Below, piece by piece: positions 53,450 to 62,924 of a DNA stretch of 64,000 nucleotides. The notes beneath the pieces were generated by a model that saw only the letters and a program-made list of their open reading frames with translations, searched no databases and was not told where the DNA came from. Position numbers and translations under genes: made by a program. The stretch spans positions 2,914,001 to 2,978,000 of the forward strand of contig NZ_CP072380.1 in assembly GCF_018128285.1 (NCBI RefSeq), in the 5' to 3' direction. The DNA comes from Atopobium sp. oral taxon 416 (GTDB lineage: Bacteria > Actinomycetota > Coriobacteriia > Coriobacteriales > Atopobiaceae). Position 1 is the first letter of the stretch; each line of letters begins with the position of its first letter.

Positions 53450-53526
53450 GGGCCTGTAGCTCAGTTGGTTAGAGCGTCCGGCTGATAACCGGGAGGTCAC
53501 AAGTTCAAACCTTGTCAGGCCCACCA
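53450..53526 (+). tRNA. tRNA-Ile (anticodon GAT)
   Basis: Acceptor GGGCCTG pairs with CAGGCCC, discriminator A and encoded CCA at 53524-53526. The anticodon loop CTGATAA in CGGCTGATAACCG gives GAT (Ile). D arm and T arm (AAGTTCAAACCTT) are standard. Confidence 0.96.
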
Positions 53527-53534
53527 CTTCTTTT

Positions 53535-53586
53535 TGAGAATAATCACCCCAGCGCTTGCCGAGTCGCCGCTGGAGTGATTATTATC
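53535..53586 (+). other. Long hairpin between tRNA-Ile and tRNA-Ala
   Basis: AATAATCACYCCAGCG pairs with its complement across a ~13-base loop (15-16 bp with one mismatch). It separates the two tRNAs and may guide processing or partial termination; no T-run follows. Confidence 0.55.
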
Positions 53587-53588
53587 AG

Positions 53589-53664
53589 GGGGATGTAGCT
53601 CAGCTGGGAGAGCGCGGGCTTTGCAAGCCTGAGGTCGCGGGTTCGATCCCCACCATCTCCACCA
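53589..53664 (+). tRNA. tRNA-Ala (anticodon TGC)
   Basis: Acceptor GGGGATG pairs with CATCTCC (one G-U), then A and CCA at 53662-53664. The anticodon loop TTTGCAA in GGCTTTGCAAGCC gives TGC (Ala). The T arm GGGTTCGATCCC is complete. Confidence 0.96.
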
Positions 53665-53673
53665 CGAATTTTC

Positions 53674-53706
53674 AGGTTGGAATGTTACTATTCCAACCTT
53701 TATTTT
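53674..53706 (+). terminator. Intrinsic terminator of the tRNA-Ile/Ala unit
   Basis: AGGTTGGAAT pairs with ATTCCAACCT around a six-base loop, then TTATTTTAT. The IS1595 element has inserted directly after this T-rich tail. Confidence 0.88.
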
Positions 53707-53708
53707 AT

Positions 53709-54813
53709 AAAACGTTATTTGCACACGGTGCTTTCCGATGCTTGATTTAAGCCAAATTGATCCCGATATCTAAGCGATTTGGGATCTTCAAAAACCATTT
53801 TGATGATTTTTTCGACTTTTTTAAGCTGTTCTGCAGGCGGATTGATTACAAATGCATACAGGTCAAGGTAGCCTTGTAAATCATCCCTATTAAATCCGCT
53901 GTGAGCATTCAGGAACATCTTTAGCAACGCATGAATACGGTTCACTGGATCCAACGGGTTTTCGCTGTCTGCAAGTCCCTTAAGGTCCTTTGACGCATAG
54001 GCTTTGCTTGTTAATGACAGCTTTTCTACCAGTTTCTTATGCGTGGTTTGCTTGTCATGTATCAGCAATGAGCCGGGCCTTATATGATCCTTAAAGCACT
54101 CATAACTGCTCCGTTGAGAAGGCTTTCCGTACCCTTCTAAGAGGCAGACCGTATGTTTTTTGTCAGTTGCAACACCAATACAAATCTGATTACGTGATAG
54201 GCCACGAACAAAGTTGCCGTCCTCTTTCTTTTCCCTGTCTCTCATCAGAACAGCATAATAAGTTTCGTCCAACCATACTGTATCATCAAGGAGAATATCG
54301 TTTTGAGAGCCTTGAAGCGTAAGAAACAGCTTTTCAAGCCAGTATTTCGATGTAGAAAGTGCGTTACGATTATTCCATGAATCGGCATTCAGGCTGACGT
54401 ATTGAAAGATATTAAGACAATATTCCATCCATTCACTGATTGGAATCTTTCGAGAATCAAAGATGGTACCAGTGGTAGGGCGAAATGTTTGCCCACAAGA
54501 AGAGCACCGATACCGTCTTATGCCATTCGGGTCGAGACCCTTCCTTATGAAGCTTTCCGAACCACAATAGGGGCATTTAGATGGCTCATAAGAGTTGATC
54601 AAAGCTGCCTCGCCGGATTCGCTTATTTTGGGATGTCGTTGATCGTAACGTGCTTTATAATGCATCTTCAAAAACTCCTGCGTTGGGGTGAGATCATCTC
54701 CACCATCCCATGGAGTTTGCTTATGTGATTTTCCGTGTCTGGACAAGCTTGCCACCTCCTTGAAGTGGCTTTATGGTAGTAGTTTCAGGCACCGTGTGCA
54801 AGTAACGTTTTTT
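53709..54813 (-). mobile_element. Apparently intact IS1595-family insertion sequence
   Basis: The ends are inverted repeats: AAAACGTTATTTGCACACGG TGC at 53709-53731 and its near complement at 54789-54813. The flanks carry an 8-bp direct repeat TATTTTAT (53701-53708 and 54814-54821), the duplication length expected for IS1595. Low GC and lack of frame breaks mark it as the most recent arrival in the window. Confidence 0.85.
53715..54755 (-). CDS. IS1595-family (ISXO2-like) transposase
   Basis: A 346-residue DDE-type transposase, full length. The N-terminal zinc ribbon is PSKCPYCGSESFIRKGLDPN with the second pair in RYRCSSCGQTFRPTTG. The catalytic core begins DDTVWLDETYYAVLMRD (first Asp), then RGLSRNQICIGVATDKKHTV, IRPGSLLIHDKQTTHKKLVE (second Asp/His) and VNRIHALLKMFLNAHSGFNR (NxxE/H-type third position) before the end DDLQGYLDLYAFVINP. 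It nearly fills the element. It is low in GC compared with its neighbours and has no stops or frameshifts, so it may be active. Confidence 0.9.
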   Translation of the reverse strand: MASLSRHGKSHKQTPWDGGDDLTPTQEFLKMHYKARYDQRHPKISESGEAALINSYEPSKCPYCGSESFIRKGLDPNGIRRYRCSSCGQTFRPTTGTIFDSRKIPISEWMEYCLNIFQYVSLNADSWNNRNALSTSKYWLEKLFLTLQGSQNDILLDDTVWLDETYYAVLMRDREKKEDGNFVRGLSRNQICIGVATDKKHTVCLLEGYGKPSQRSSYECFKDHIRPGSLLIHDKQTTHKKLVEKLSLTSKAYASKDLKGLADSENPLDPVNRIHALLKMFLNAHSGFNRDDLQGYLDLYAFVINPPAEQLKKVEKIIKMVFEDPKSLRYRDQFGLNQASESTVCK

Positions 54814-54834
54814 TATTTTATTTCAAGCCCAATT

Positions 54835-55480
54835 TGCATAGCTGTGCTGCCCGCATACCCTGCTAGCTGGTCTTCTTCGCATAGAAGTCCCTGTATCTGA
54901 GCACTTTTCGGCAGCGCATGGCGCGGTCCAGCACCCATGCCACCTTCTCGTCCATGTTATCGCCGATGTTGCGGGAGACCCACCAGAGGTCGAGCCATCC
55001 TCTGAATGTCTGCGACCCTGAAGCCGCTGTGGGACCTCAGGAGACTCTTTAGCAGGTTGCATTCCTGGTTGACCATGTCCTAAGGGTTGTCCCTGTCAGG
55101 GAGCGTGCAGCACTTCTTCGCGTCGTATGCCTTACTCTCGAGATTCAGGCGCTTTGCGAGGACGGCGTGCGACTTCTCCTTGTCGAGCATGTGCTCGGAT
55201 CTCCGCTCAATATGGCCTCCGAAGGCATCCCATGTCCTCTTCCGGCTCGTCTTGCCGAGCCCTTCGTCCAGGCAAAGCGATGTCTCGTGGACGTCCACGG
55301 CGACGCCGATGCAGACCTTGTTCCTTGAGAGGCCCCACATCGTACTGCCATCAGCATTGCGCAGATGCTCTTCTGGGTCGAGCGGCCACTACGTCTCGTC
55401 GAGCCATATCCTCTCGAAGAGAGAGTGGCGCCCTCCTGGCAAAGTGCGATCACGCCGAAGAGCTTCGCCGTCCACTACGC
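54835..55480 (-). pseudogene. IS1595-family transposase relic
   Basis: The minus strand reads MIALCQEGATLSS, then the catalytic start WLDET(Y) region, MWGLSRNKVCIGVAVDVHET, GGHIERRSEHMLDKEKSHAV and LLKSLLRSHSGF with frame breaks near 55080, 55030 and 55400. The zinc-ribbon start is missing. It is GC-rich and lies just beyond the intact IS1595 copy, but is a different lineage. Confidence 0.7.
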
Positions 55481-55514
55481 AGGGGTCTCAAAGGAGCGCT
55501 GGTCGCCGTGGGCT

Positions 55515-56772
55515 CATGAACAGGATACTACGCTGTGTGCTTACACTGGCACACACAGTGATCGAATACGTACACATCGAAGGCGATCGAGTCGTGATTA
55601 GGGTGAGGCCTGCACTGCCCGATCTGCAACAGGAAATGCGATTGCTACGACAGATCGCCGAGGCCCTCAGCTCGTAGCGGGCGATGGACCTGGCTCGGTC
55701 GATGTGCTCATCTGGAATACGCGCTGCACAGGGTAAGGTGGCCAGAGCACGGCGTGCTGGTAGAGTCAATGCCCTGGGCGAGGCGCAAAGTGTGCTTCAC
55801 GCGCGGCTTTAAGGAGTGGGTGGTGTGCCTGGTGCTGCGCGGATCCGGCCAGCGCCGTCGTGGTGCTCGCGCGCGTGGAGTGGCACACGCTCGGTGAGGT
55901 GTGCGCGTCTGCGCCGATCTTGAGGCCGTGCGCGGCAGGGGCCTTCGAGGGTGCAAGGCGCATCGGGATCGATAAGACCTCCTACAAGAAGGGCCACAAG
56001 TACCTGATTGTCGTCGTCGACCACGACCGGAGATGGCTGATATGGGTCCACGAGGAGTACGGCAAGGATGTGCTGAATCTGTTTTTCGACGAGCTCACCT
56101 GAGAGCAGAGGCGCGCTATCGAGGCCGTCACCGCCGACAGTGCGAGGTGGATAAAGACGCTACTTCGGCGCCGTTGCCCGAATGCGCGCTGGGTCATGGA
56201 CCCGTTCCATGTCGTGCAAGGGATAACCGATACGCTCGACGAGGTGCGCTGTAAGGAATGGCAGGTCGCGAAGAAGGCGGCGCACGACGCGATGGCGAGG
56301 CGCGACCGGCCAGGCCGGCCGCGCAAGGGCGAGAAGGCCACCGACGCGATCAAGGGCAGCCGTTTCGCGCTCGTCAAGAACCCCTGAGGATCTCACCGCT
56401 GCCCAGCGCGCCAAGCTCTACTCTCTGGAGAAGAAGGCAGCTTCGCGCCTGTTCAGAGCAAGGACGGCCGATAAGGCCGCGGCGCTGCTCGAGGAGTGGA
56501 TGTGCGATGCGATGTATTGTAGGATCAAGCCGCTCGTCGCCATCGAGAAGAAGGTGCGAAGACACAAGGTCGACATCGCGGCGGTAGTCGAGCTCGGAAT
56601 CGGCAACGGCCGCGTCGAGGCGATCAACAACAAGATCAAGGTGACAATCAGGATGGGCTATGGCTTCCGCAACACCGACAACCTCATCGGAGTGCTCATA
56701 TTGAGGTGCTCCGACAGCAGGCCGACGCTTCCGGGAAGGGCCGAGGAAAGCACGAAGAAGAAGGCTGCTTAG
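55515..56772 (+). pseudogene. ISL3-family transposase, decayed
   Basis: The N-terminus reads VIEYVHIEGDRVVIRVRPAL, then frames change. The DDE part starts RRIGIDKTSYKKGHKYLIVV (Asp), with VTADSARWIKTLLRRR and ARWVMDPFHVVQGITDTLDE (second Asp). The end is GNGRVEAINNKIKVTIRMGY with the catalytic Glu, stopping at 56772. In-frame stops at 56100 and 56386 and shifts near 55680-55860 disable it. Confidence 0.82.
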
Positions 56773-56791
56773 ATGAACTTCTCACCCATAA

Positions 56792-58240
56792 CCCACAGAA
56801 ACTACCGAAGGCTCTAAAATTGGCAAGTATGTGTCGGCGCTCAGTAACAAGACAAATCTAGCGGGGAGCACGGCCGGCTGGCTTGTGTTCGGTGTGAGAA
56901 ACAGTACTTGGCGCGTAGTCGGGACTGAGTACAGGCGGGACCCTGAGAGGCTGAACGGCCTCAAGAAGCAGGTGTCCGATGGCACAGGGCCGAGCCTAAC
57001 GCTCCGGAGCATCCGCGTGTTCGACCGCCCGAACGGCCGTGTCATCATCTTCGAGATTCCTCCTGCACCCCAGGGGATACCGATATCCTGGAAGGGGCAT
57101 TTCTACTCAAGAGCAGGCGAATCGCTCGAGCCACTCTCTATCGAAAAACAGGACGCTATACGACAGGAAAGCTCCATGCTCGACTGGACGGGACAGACAC
57201 TGGAAGATGCGAGCGTCGACGACCTCTCTCCCAAGGCTCTCGCCGTCGCGCGCGAGGCCTTCACTCAGCGGAACTCGGCGCGCATCCCCCGAAAAGAAAT
57301 CGAAGGCTGGGATGACGACCAGGTCTTGACACATGTAGGGCTCGAGACAAAGCACGGTCTGACGAGAGCTGCAATCTTGCTGTTGGGAAAGCCCGAGTCC
57401 GCATACATCCTGAACCCACTCATGGCCGAATTAACATGAAAGCTGCTCGGACAGGGCGAAGCCTACGAACATCTCACCATCCCGTTCATCCTTGCCACTA
57501 CAGACTTGTACAAACACATACGCAACGTAAAAATGCGTCTCCTCCCTCCCGGTAAACTCGTCCAGTGCGAGGTTGAAAAGTACGACCAGCGCAGCGTCCT
57601 CGAGGCCATGCACAACTGCATTGCACACCAGGACCACACCAAGAGCTCCCGCGTTAGCGTTGTCGAGCGCCCAGACAGGATTGAGTTTACGAATACCAGC
57701 ACATTCTACGAAGGAAAACCCGATGACTACGCCCTTTCCGGCCACGTCCCTATGAGATATCGCAACCCAACACTCGTGCAGGCAATGACTCAGCTGAACA
57801 TGATCGACCACTTAGGGTATGGGATAGAGCGGATGAACCGCTCCCAAGCAGAACGCTACCTGCCGCTGCCCGACTACGACCTGAGCGAGCCTGGCCTCGT
57901 CAAGCTCACGATATACGGAAGCGTCGTCGACGAGTCATATACCAGGATGCTCATGCGTGACAGCGAGCTGCCTTTCGAGGACGTGCTCGCCCTAGACCGA
58001 GTCCAGAAAGGAATTCCAATTCCCGATGCTGCCTTGCGGAGGTTGCGGCGAAAGAAGCTCATAGAGGGTCGGAGACCCCATGTGAGAGTCGCTGCCTCCA
58101 TCGCGGAAATCACAGGAACGCGAGCGAGCTACGTCGAATCTCGCGGCAAATCGGAGGAGTATTGCCAGGCACTCGTCACTGATTATCTGAAGAAGCATGG
58201 TACAACCTCGCGAAATGAGCTAAATGAGACGGCGGATTAG
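56792..58240 (+). pseudogene. AlbA_2 (Schlafen-like) domain protein with in-frame TGA
   Basis: The frame runs from about 56792 to 58240 with a single TGA at 57437-57439. It encodes the AlbA_2 putative DNA-binding domain (KYVSALSNKTNL, then AGWLVFGVRNSTWRVVG), a linker, then the ATPase-like C-terminal region of the RecG-like/AlbA_2 family: AILLLGKPESAYILNP, LEAMHNCIAHQDHTKSSRVS and DHLGYGIERMNRSQAERYLP. A winged-helix tail follows. The stop replaces the Trp expected in the ITWKL motif. The first ~30 residues are lost at the ISL3 end and the C-terminus seems cut by the IS30 relic. Members act in gene control or defence; the role here is unknown. Confidence 0.75.
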
Positions 58241-58339
58241 CATTCTGAGTGCAACAGGATGGCCCGCTGAATGCAGGTGTGGCACACTCCGGAAGGCTAC
58301 GATGTTGGTTGTCTCAATCAACGTCGAAAGCTAAAAGGA

Positions 58340-59287
58340 ATGTGCCACTACAAGCATCTCAAGCCTACAGGAGAGGAACTGCATAGCCGAGCTGTGTGGC
58401 ACAAGGGAAGCTCCATCGGCTATATCGCGGCAGAGATCGGCAGGGACAGCTCCAGCATCTGCCACAAGCTCAAGAGGAACGCACGGCACGGCCGCTTTAG
58501 GGCATGCGCTGCCCAAAAGGAGATCGGATGAGCGCCGCAGGAGATGCAGGGCGAAAAGGCGGCTTTCAGACCGTGCACTCTCTCATCATGGACAGACACT
58601 GGTCCCTGGAGGAGATAGACGACATCTCAGGCTCGAGGGTGGTGTCAGCTGCATCGTTGAGCCTGCCGACTATTCTACCGGCAGGTCCATAGCCGCCACG
58701 CTCGAGCTGCCGGGATCTGGCCCGCAAGGCAAGATGCGGCACCACCTGCGCAGGAAGGGGCTTAAGACCAAAGGCAAGATCGAGATCTTACACACCGTAA
58801 AGGAGAGGCCAAAGCAGGCCGATGCGAGGTTTCGTCTCGGAGAGTGGGCAGACGACACGCTCGTGGCAGCGGGACCCGTGTGCCTGCTCGTACTTGCCGA
58901 CAGGGCAGTGAGGCTGCTTCTCGCAAAGAGATGCCACCACGACAGCGGAAGCGTCTCTAAGGCCGCCTTCGGGCTTTTGCAGGGATGTCCCCTTAAGACG
59001 CTCACTTCCGGATAGGGGCAAGCAGTTCGCAGGGCATGCAGGGTTCACAAAGGCCTTGGGAGGCGTGCAGTTCTACTTCTGCGACCCTCACCATCTATGG
59101 CAGAAGCTAACAGTTAAGAACACCAACGGGCTCCTGCGAAAGTTCTTCCCCTAAGGGCAGCGACTTCAGCAAGGTCACAGACGAGGAGATCCGGCATGCG
59201 GTGACCCTGATCTGTGACAGGCCAAGGAAGGTCCTGAAGTACAGGACAGTCAGCGAGGTCTTTAGGGAGATGTTGCACTCAGCTTGA
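58340..59287 (+). pseudogene. IS30-family transposase, decayed
   Basis: The helix-turn-helix start is MCHYKHLKPTGEELHSRAVW, then SSIGYIAAEIGRDSSSICHK LKRN. Further pieces in several frames include the HSLIMDRHWSLEEID region, GKQFAGHAGF-like second Asp segment near 59010, and the end VTLICDRPRKVLKYRTVSEV. At least six frame breaks are present. Confidence 0.75.
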
Positions 59288-59569
59288 CAATCTGCCCCTG
59301 AAAATCGTCCATGTTCTACCGCTCCTTTTGCAAGCTTGCCCTGCCGGGCGTCCCGGTCGAGGTGCGCCTCGCCTTCGGTGGCTCTTCGTACCGCCACGAT
59401 TGCCAGCATCGCAACCGTCCCAGCAGGTGCTGGCGTTTCCGTTGTCTGCGACCATCATAGACACGACTGCTTCGAAAGATAGGCATGCACCAATAAGTGA
59501 AGTACTACCCGTTTGGAAACATTGCTTACCATCAGGCTTTTTCATGGCATTCCGGATAATAGCGCAAGA

Positions 59570-59602
59570 AACCTGACAAATGACCTGTCCCTTTGTCAGG
59601 TT
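59570..59602 (-). terminator. Intrinsic terminator of the ABC exporter operon
   Basis: AACCTGACAAA pairs with TTTGTCAGGTT around an 11-base loop, followed on the minus strand by TCTTGC. It lies 12 bases after the permease stop codon. Confidence 0.75.
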
Positions 59603-59613
59603 CTTGTCGGGTT

Positions 59614-62040
59614 TTACTCCTGCACCTTGAGGGCCAGGGCAAGCGGAATGCGTTTGATGCGGCGCAGGTGGAAGAGCGCCACCACCAGGTAGGTCGCAAA
59701 GCCGATGGCCAGATCTTCTACGATAACCTGCGACGTGTACGTGACCACGAAATTGCCGGGATAGGAGAGCATCATCATTTCCATGGTCGTGCTGACGCCC
59801 CACATCGCCAGCGGCAACCCCACCACCAGCGAGATGGCGACCGCCAAGGTAATCGTCGAAAGGTAGAGCCGACGGATCTCTCGATTGCGATACCCGAATA
59901 CCTTCATGAGCGAAATGGACCGGGCGCTATGATCCAGGACGGTCTTTGTCAGCAGATACATGACCACGAAGAACACGACCGCGGCGGCTACCAGGATAAG
60001 CTGCACCATATCGGAGAATGTATCGATCATCTGACCTGCCAGATTCTGCATATCCTGCGGCGTGATATCCGACGAAAGGTAGTCGGAATCTATGTTGAGT
60101 TCCTTGTTGCTCACATAGGCGTTGAACCAGTCGTCCGCGTAGCCGAAGGCATCTCGGAAGGCGCCGCACGACATGTACACGTTCATGTTGGCACTATCGC
60201 CCGTTGCCGCATCGATGACGAACGCGTAGCTCTTGTCGGTAAACCGATCGTAGAGCACCACGGTGTCGCCTACTCGCATGCCACATTTGTCCAGGAGCCC
60301 CTGCCCCACTAGTACACGTCCATCCGATACGTCTAGGCCAGTCCAGTAGCGCGAATTCTTCTGGATACCGTAGGCTGAAACGTCCTCTTCACCCTTACCC
60401 ATCTTGCGCGAGACCTGAAGCGAAGCAACGCAGGCCTTCTCCGCATGGTCGATAGCCTCCGAGGAGAACGTACCTTTCTTTGCTACTGGGTGAATATCGG
60501 CAGCGATGCTTTCAGCCATGTCCGAAAGCCCCAGCTCGTCGGCGCCCGGAAGAAACTTGTCGATTCCAGCGAGCACGCCGAGCTGGTCGCGCAGCTTCTG
60601 CTGGTGGTCGGTCATCTGCAACTCATAGGGGGCCTTGAGCACGTAGATGTGCTTGGCGGGCATCGAATCGGCCACGTGATCGGCATAGTCATTGAACATG
60701 GGCAACAAGACCAGCGAATACAACACCAGAAAACTGCTTGCGAGCACCCCGATGAACAGTGTGACGAACGTCGAGGTGTTCCGCATCAGGAAGCGCAGGC
60801 GAAAACGCGTCGCATAACCCAACTGCGCAGGCAAATGCAGGTTGTGGCGCCTGCGGCCATGCGAGACCTCATGCCGTAGGAAGGCGAGCGGGGTTTCGCC
60901 GAGCTTGCGCGCCAGCCCCACGAACGTGATTGCCACGAGCAGCGTGTATGGGAGCACTGAGGTAAGCAGGAACGTCTGCGCATCGAACGTCGCATGGTAC
61001 GGCGGAATGCTGTACGAACCGTAGTAGAGTTCCCGCGCCACTCCGGAGACCACCGTGTACCCCAAGACGTTGCCGACTACGACGGTAACGAGCCCGACGA
61101 AGCATGGTAGGAACAGATAGTGGCGGATGATCTCGTCCTTGCGCCACCCGGACGCGCGGAGCGTGCCGATGACCGATGACTCCTGCACCACCGTCGCATT
61201 AACCAAAACGACGAAGATGAACGCCATGATGGCCACAAGCACATAGAGGAGAACCAGGTACACGGCACTGTCACCGTTCATGTCCGTAGCAAGATAGCTG
61301 ATGCCCTGGTTCTGCTCCCGGTCGAGCAGGGACGTAACCGTGGTGCCGTGCTCCTCGAGCTTCTTGGTAACTTTCGTCTCCTGCTCGATACGATCCGATA
61401 CCGAAAGGGTCTTGTCGTCGAGGATGAGCGAATAGGTGTATGTCGTCGAGACTCCCGAAAGCCGCGTGAACCCCTTTTCGGTCACCAGCGCCACGCTGAA
61501 GGTCTGCATATCCATCACGAAATCGGTGTTCGAGCGCATAAGCGTGTTGTAATCTGGCAGCACCATGATGCCGCAGATGGTGAAATGCTTTCCTTCCAAA
61601 TCGAGGGAATCCCCCACGGAGAGGCCGTGCTTCGAGCAGAACGTATCGTCGAGCGCAATCTCGTCGCTTGCTTCGGGCGCACGCCCGGCGAAGTAGCTCG
61701 GCGTATCCACGCTCGTGCGATTACAATAGGTACGGATGGTTGCCTCGACGCCGTCAATCGTGGAGGAGGCATCGCGGCTCCAGTTGTTATAGGCCGTTAC
61801 ACCCAGATCTTCGACCGCCTGGCGCACGTCCTTGCCGATTGCCGCAGAGGTCTCGACGCGCGCGTCTTCAAGAGAGCTCGACGCCTGCTGCTCTGCAATA
61901 ACGTGCTGGATGGACGAAATGGTAGCAAGAAAGCCCGAGGTCACCGATATCGTGACCACCAGCAGAACGAAGATGCCGATGTAGCGTCCCGCATCGTGGA
62001 CGAGTTGGCGTGGATAACGTTTGTGCAGGGGGTTACGCAT
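59614..62040 (-). CDS. FtsX/MacB-type ABC transporter permease
   Basis: An 808-residue permease with two FtsX-like repeats. The N-terminal signal-anchor helix is at about 20-42, then a ~210-residue extracytoplasmic domain, three helices (about 260-375: AVYLVLLYVLVAIMAFIFVV first), a second anchor (FVTLFIGVLASSFLVLYSLV, about 430), another extracytoplasmic domain and the final three helices from QLILVAAAVVFFVVMYLLTK. The cytoplasmic motif LRASGWRKDEIIRHYLF recurs as LMKVFGYRNREIRRLYLST, typical of this fold. AGGAGG lies five bases before the ATG. It starts nine bases after the ATPase gene stops. Substrate could be a peptide, lipid or antimicrobial; the sequence does not tell. Confidence 0.9.
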   Translation of the reverse strand: MRNPLHKRYPRQLVHDAGRYIGIFVLLVVTISVTSGFLATISSIQHVIAEQQASSSLEDARVETSAAIGKDVRQAVEDLGVTAYNNWSRDASSTIDGVEATIRTYCNRTSVDTPSYFAGRAPEASDEIALDDTFCSKHGLSVGDSLDLEGKHFTICGIMVLPDYNTLMRSNTDFVMDMQTFSVALVTEKGFTRLSGVSTTYTYSLILDDKTLSVSDRIEQETKVTKKLEEHGTTVTSLLDREQNQGISYLATDMNGDSAVYLVLLYVLVAIMAFIFVVLVNATVVQESSVIGTLRASGWRKDEIIRHYLFLPCFVGLVTVVVGNVLGYTVVSGVARELYYGSYSIPPYHATFDAQTFLLTSVLPYTLLVAITFVGLARKLGETPLAFLRHEVSHGRRRHNLHLPAQLGYATRFRLRFLMRNTSTFVTLFIGVLASSFLVLYSLVLLPMFNDYADHVADSMPAKHIYVLKAPYELQMTDHQQKLRDQLGVLAGIDKFLPGADELGLSDMAESIAADIHPVAKKGTFSSEAIDHAEKACVASLQVSRKMGKGEEDVSAYGIQKNSRYWTGLDVSDGRVLVGQGLLDKCGMRVGDTVVLYDRFTDKSYAFVIDAATGDSANMNVYMSCGAFRDAFGYADDWFNAYVSNKELNIDSDYLSSDITPQDMQNLAGQMIDTFSDMVQLILVAAAVVFFVVMYLLTKTVLDHSARSISLMKVFGYRNREIRRLYLSTITLAVAISLVVGLPLAMWGVSTTMEMMMLSYPGNFVVTYTSQVIVEDLAIGFATYLVVALFHLRRIKRIPLALALKVQE

Positions 62041-62049
62041 GGCGGCCTC

Positions 62050-62754
62050 CTACCATTCGAGCTGGGCGGCGGGAACGGGATCGGCATTGATCTCGTTCCC
62101 GACAAGCACCCCTTCGCGCAACTTAAGCCGTCGCGTCGCCATCTGGCCGATAGCGTTGTTATGGGTGACGATGATGGTCGTGCACCCATGGTCATGACAG
62201 ACCTGCTCAATGAAGGCGAGTATTTCCTTCGAGGTTTCGTAGTCCAAAGCGCCCGTCGGCTCGTCGCAGAGCAGCAGACGGGGCTTCTTCACCAGTGCAC
62301 GCCCGATGGAACAGCGTTGCTGTTGACCACCGGAGACCTGTGTGGGGAACTTGTCGCGATGACCCCACAGGCCCAGCGAATGAAGCAGCTCGTCAACATC
62401 GAGTGGGTCACGAGACAGATAAGCGCACACCTCGATGTTCTCGCGGATGGTGAGGTCTTCGACAAGGTTGTAGAATTGGAAGACGAAGCCGAGCGATTCG
62501 CGCCGGTAATCGTCAAGCCCTCGACCTGAAAGCTCAGTAAGGTTGACGCCGCCAACTTCGATCGTGCCGCCGTCGGGCTGCTCAAGCCCGCCTACCAGGT
62601 TGAGAAATGTTGACTTGCCCGAGCCGGAGGGCCCCAACAGAGCGCACAGCTCGCCGGTACCAACATCGACGTCGATCCCCTCAAGAACCTCGACGCGCGA
62701 TCCGCTTTCCCCATAGCCTTTTCGGAGATCCCGCACCCTCAGAAAGTCGTCCAT
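62050..62754 (-). CDS. MacB/LolD-type ABC transporter ATP-binding protein
   Basis: A 234-residue ATPase that powers the neighbouring permease. It has Walker A GPSGSGKST (about residues 42-50), the Q-loop GFVFQFYNLVEDLT, the signature VSGGQQQRCSIGRAL, Walker B LLLCDEPTGALD and the H-loop IIVTHNNAIGQM. The LTELSGRGLDDYRRESLGFV segment is typical of the MacB/LolD group. The ATG has AAAGATAGGA upstream, which belongs to the leader segment shared with the PTS operon at 43.5 kb. No two-component system lies beside it. Confidence 0.95.
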   Translation of the reverse strand: MDDFLRVRDLRKGYGESGSRVEVLEGIDVDVGTGELCALLGPSGSGKSTFLNLVGGLEQPDGGTIEVGGVNLTELSGRGLDDYRRESLGFVFQFYNLVEDLTIRENIEVCAYLSRDPLDVDELLHSLGLWGHRDKFPTQVSGGQQQRCSIGRALVKKPRLLLCDEPTGALDYETSKEILAFIEQVCHDHGCTTIIVTHNNAIGQMATRRLKLREGVLVGNEINADPVPAAQLEW

Positions 62755-62756
62755 GA

Positions 62757-62850
62757 TAGTTCCTATCTTTTAGCTATTGCATTTGAGAGCTGAGTATCGA
62801 ATGCTTTCAGATACAATGCAGAATCTGGCGGGTAGGGATGCCAACATGTC
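62757..62850 (-). promoter_or_regulatory. Leader segment shared with the PTS operon at 43.5 kb
   Basis: On the minus strand this matches 43455-43556, including the 36-base imperfect palindrome (copy at 62775-62820) and the ribosome-site stretch CTAAAAGATAGGA. The similarity stops at the start codons. It may be a transplanted promoter or an IS110-related end. Confidence 0.5.
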
Positions 62851-62924
62851 AGCCCCTCTCCCAACCTCTGTCAGTTAGATAAGATTAACATATCGGGAAG
62901 TTAGCGTAAACTGACAATCTGCCG

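Noticed and set aside
4059-58240. Possible stop-codon recoding, because several genes have single in-frame stops (TGA in marR and the AlbA_2 gene, TAG in rlmI and IS transposases)
   Set aside because: The stops are of different kinds, occur only in genes with other signs of decay or in IS relics, and intact genes use TGG for Trp and end on these stops. Pseudogenes explain them.
59288-59569. Gene between the IS30 relic and the ABC permease
   Set aside because: Frames exist on both strands but lack motifs, consistent codon use or ribosome sites; part of it is probably IS30 end sequence.
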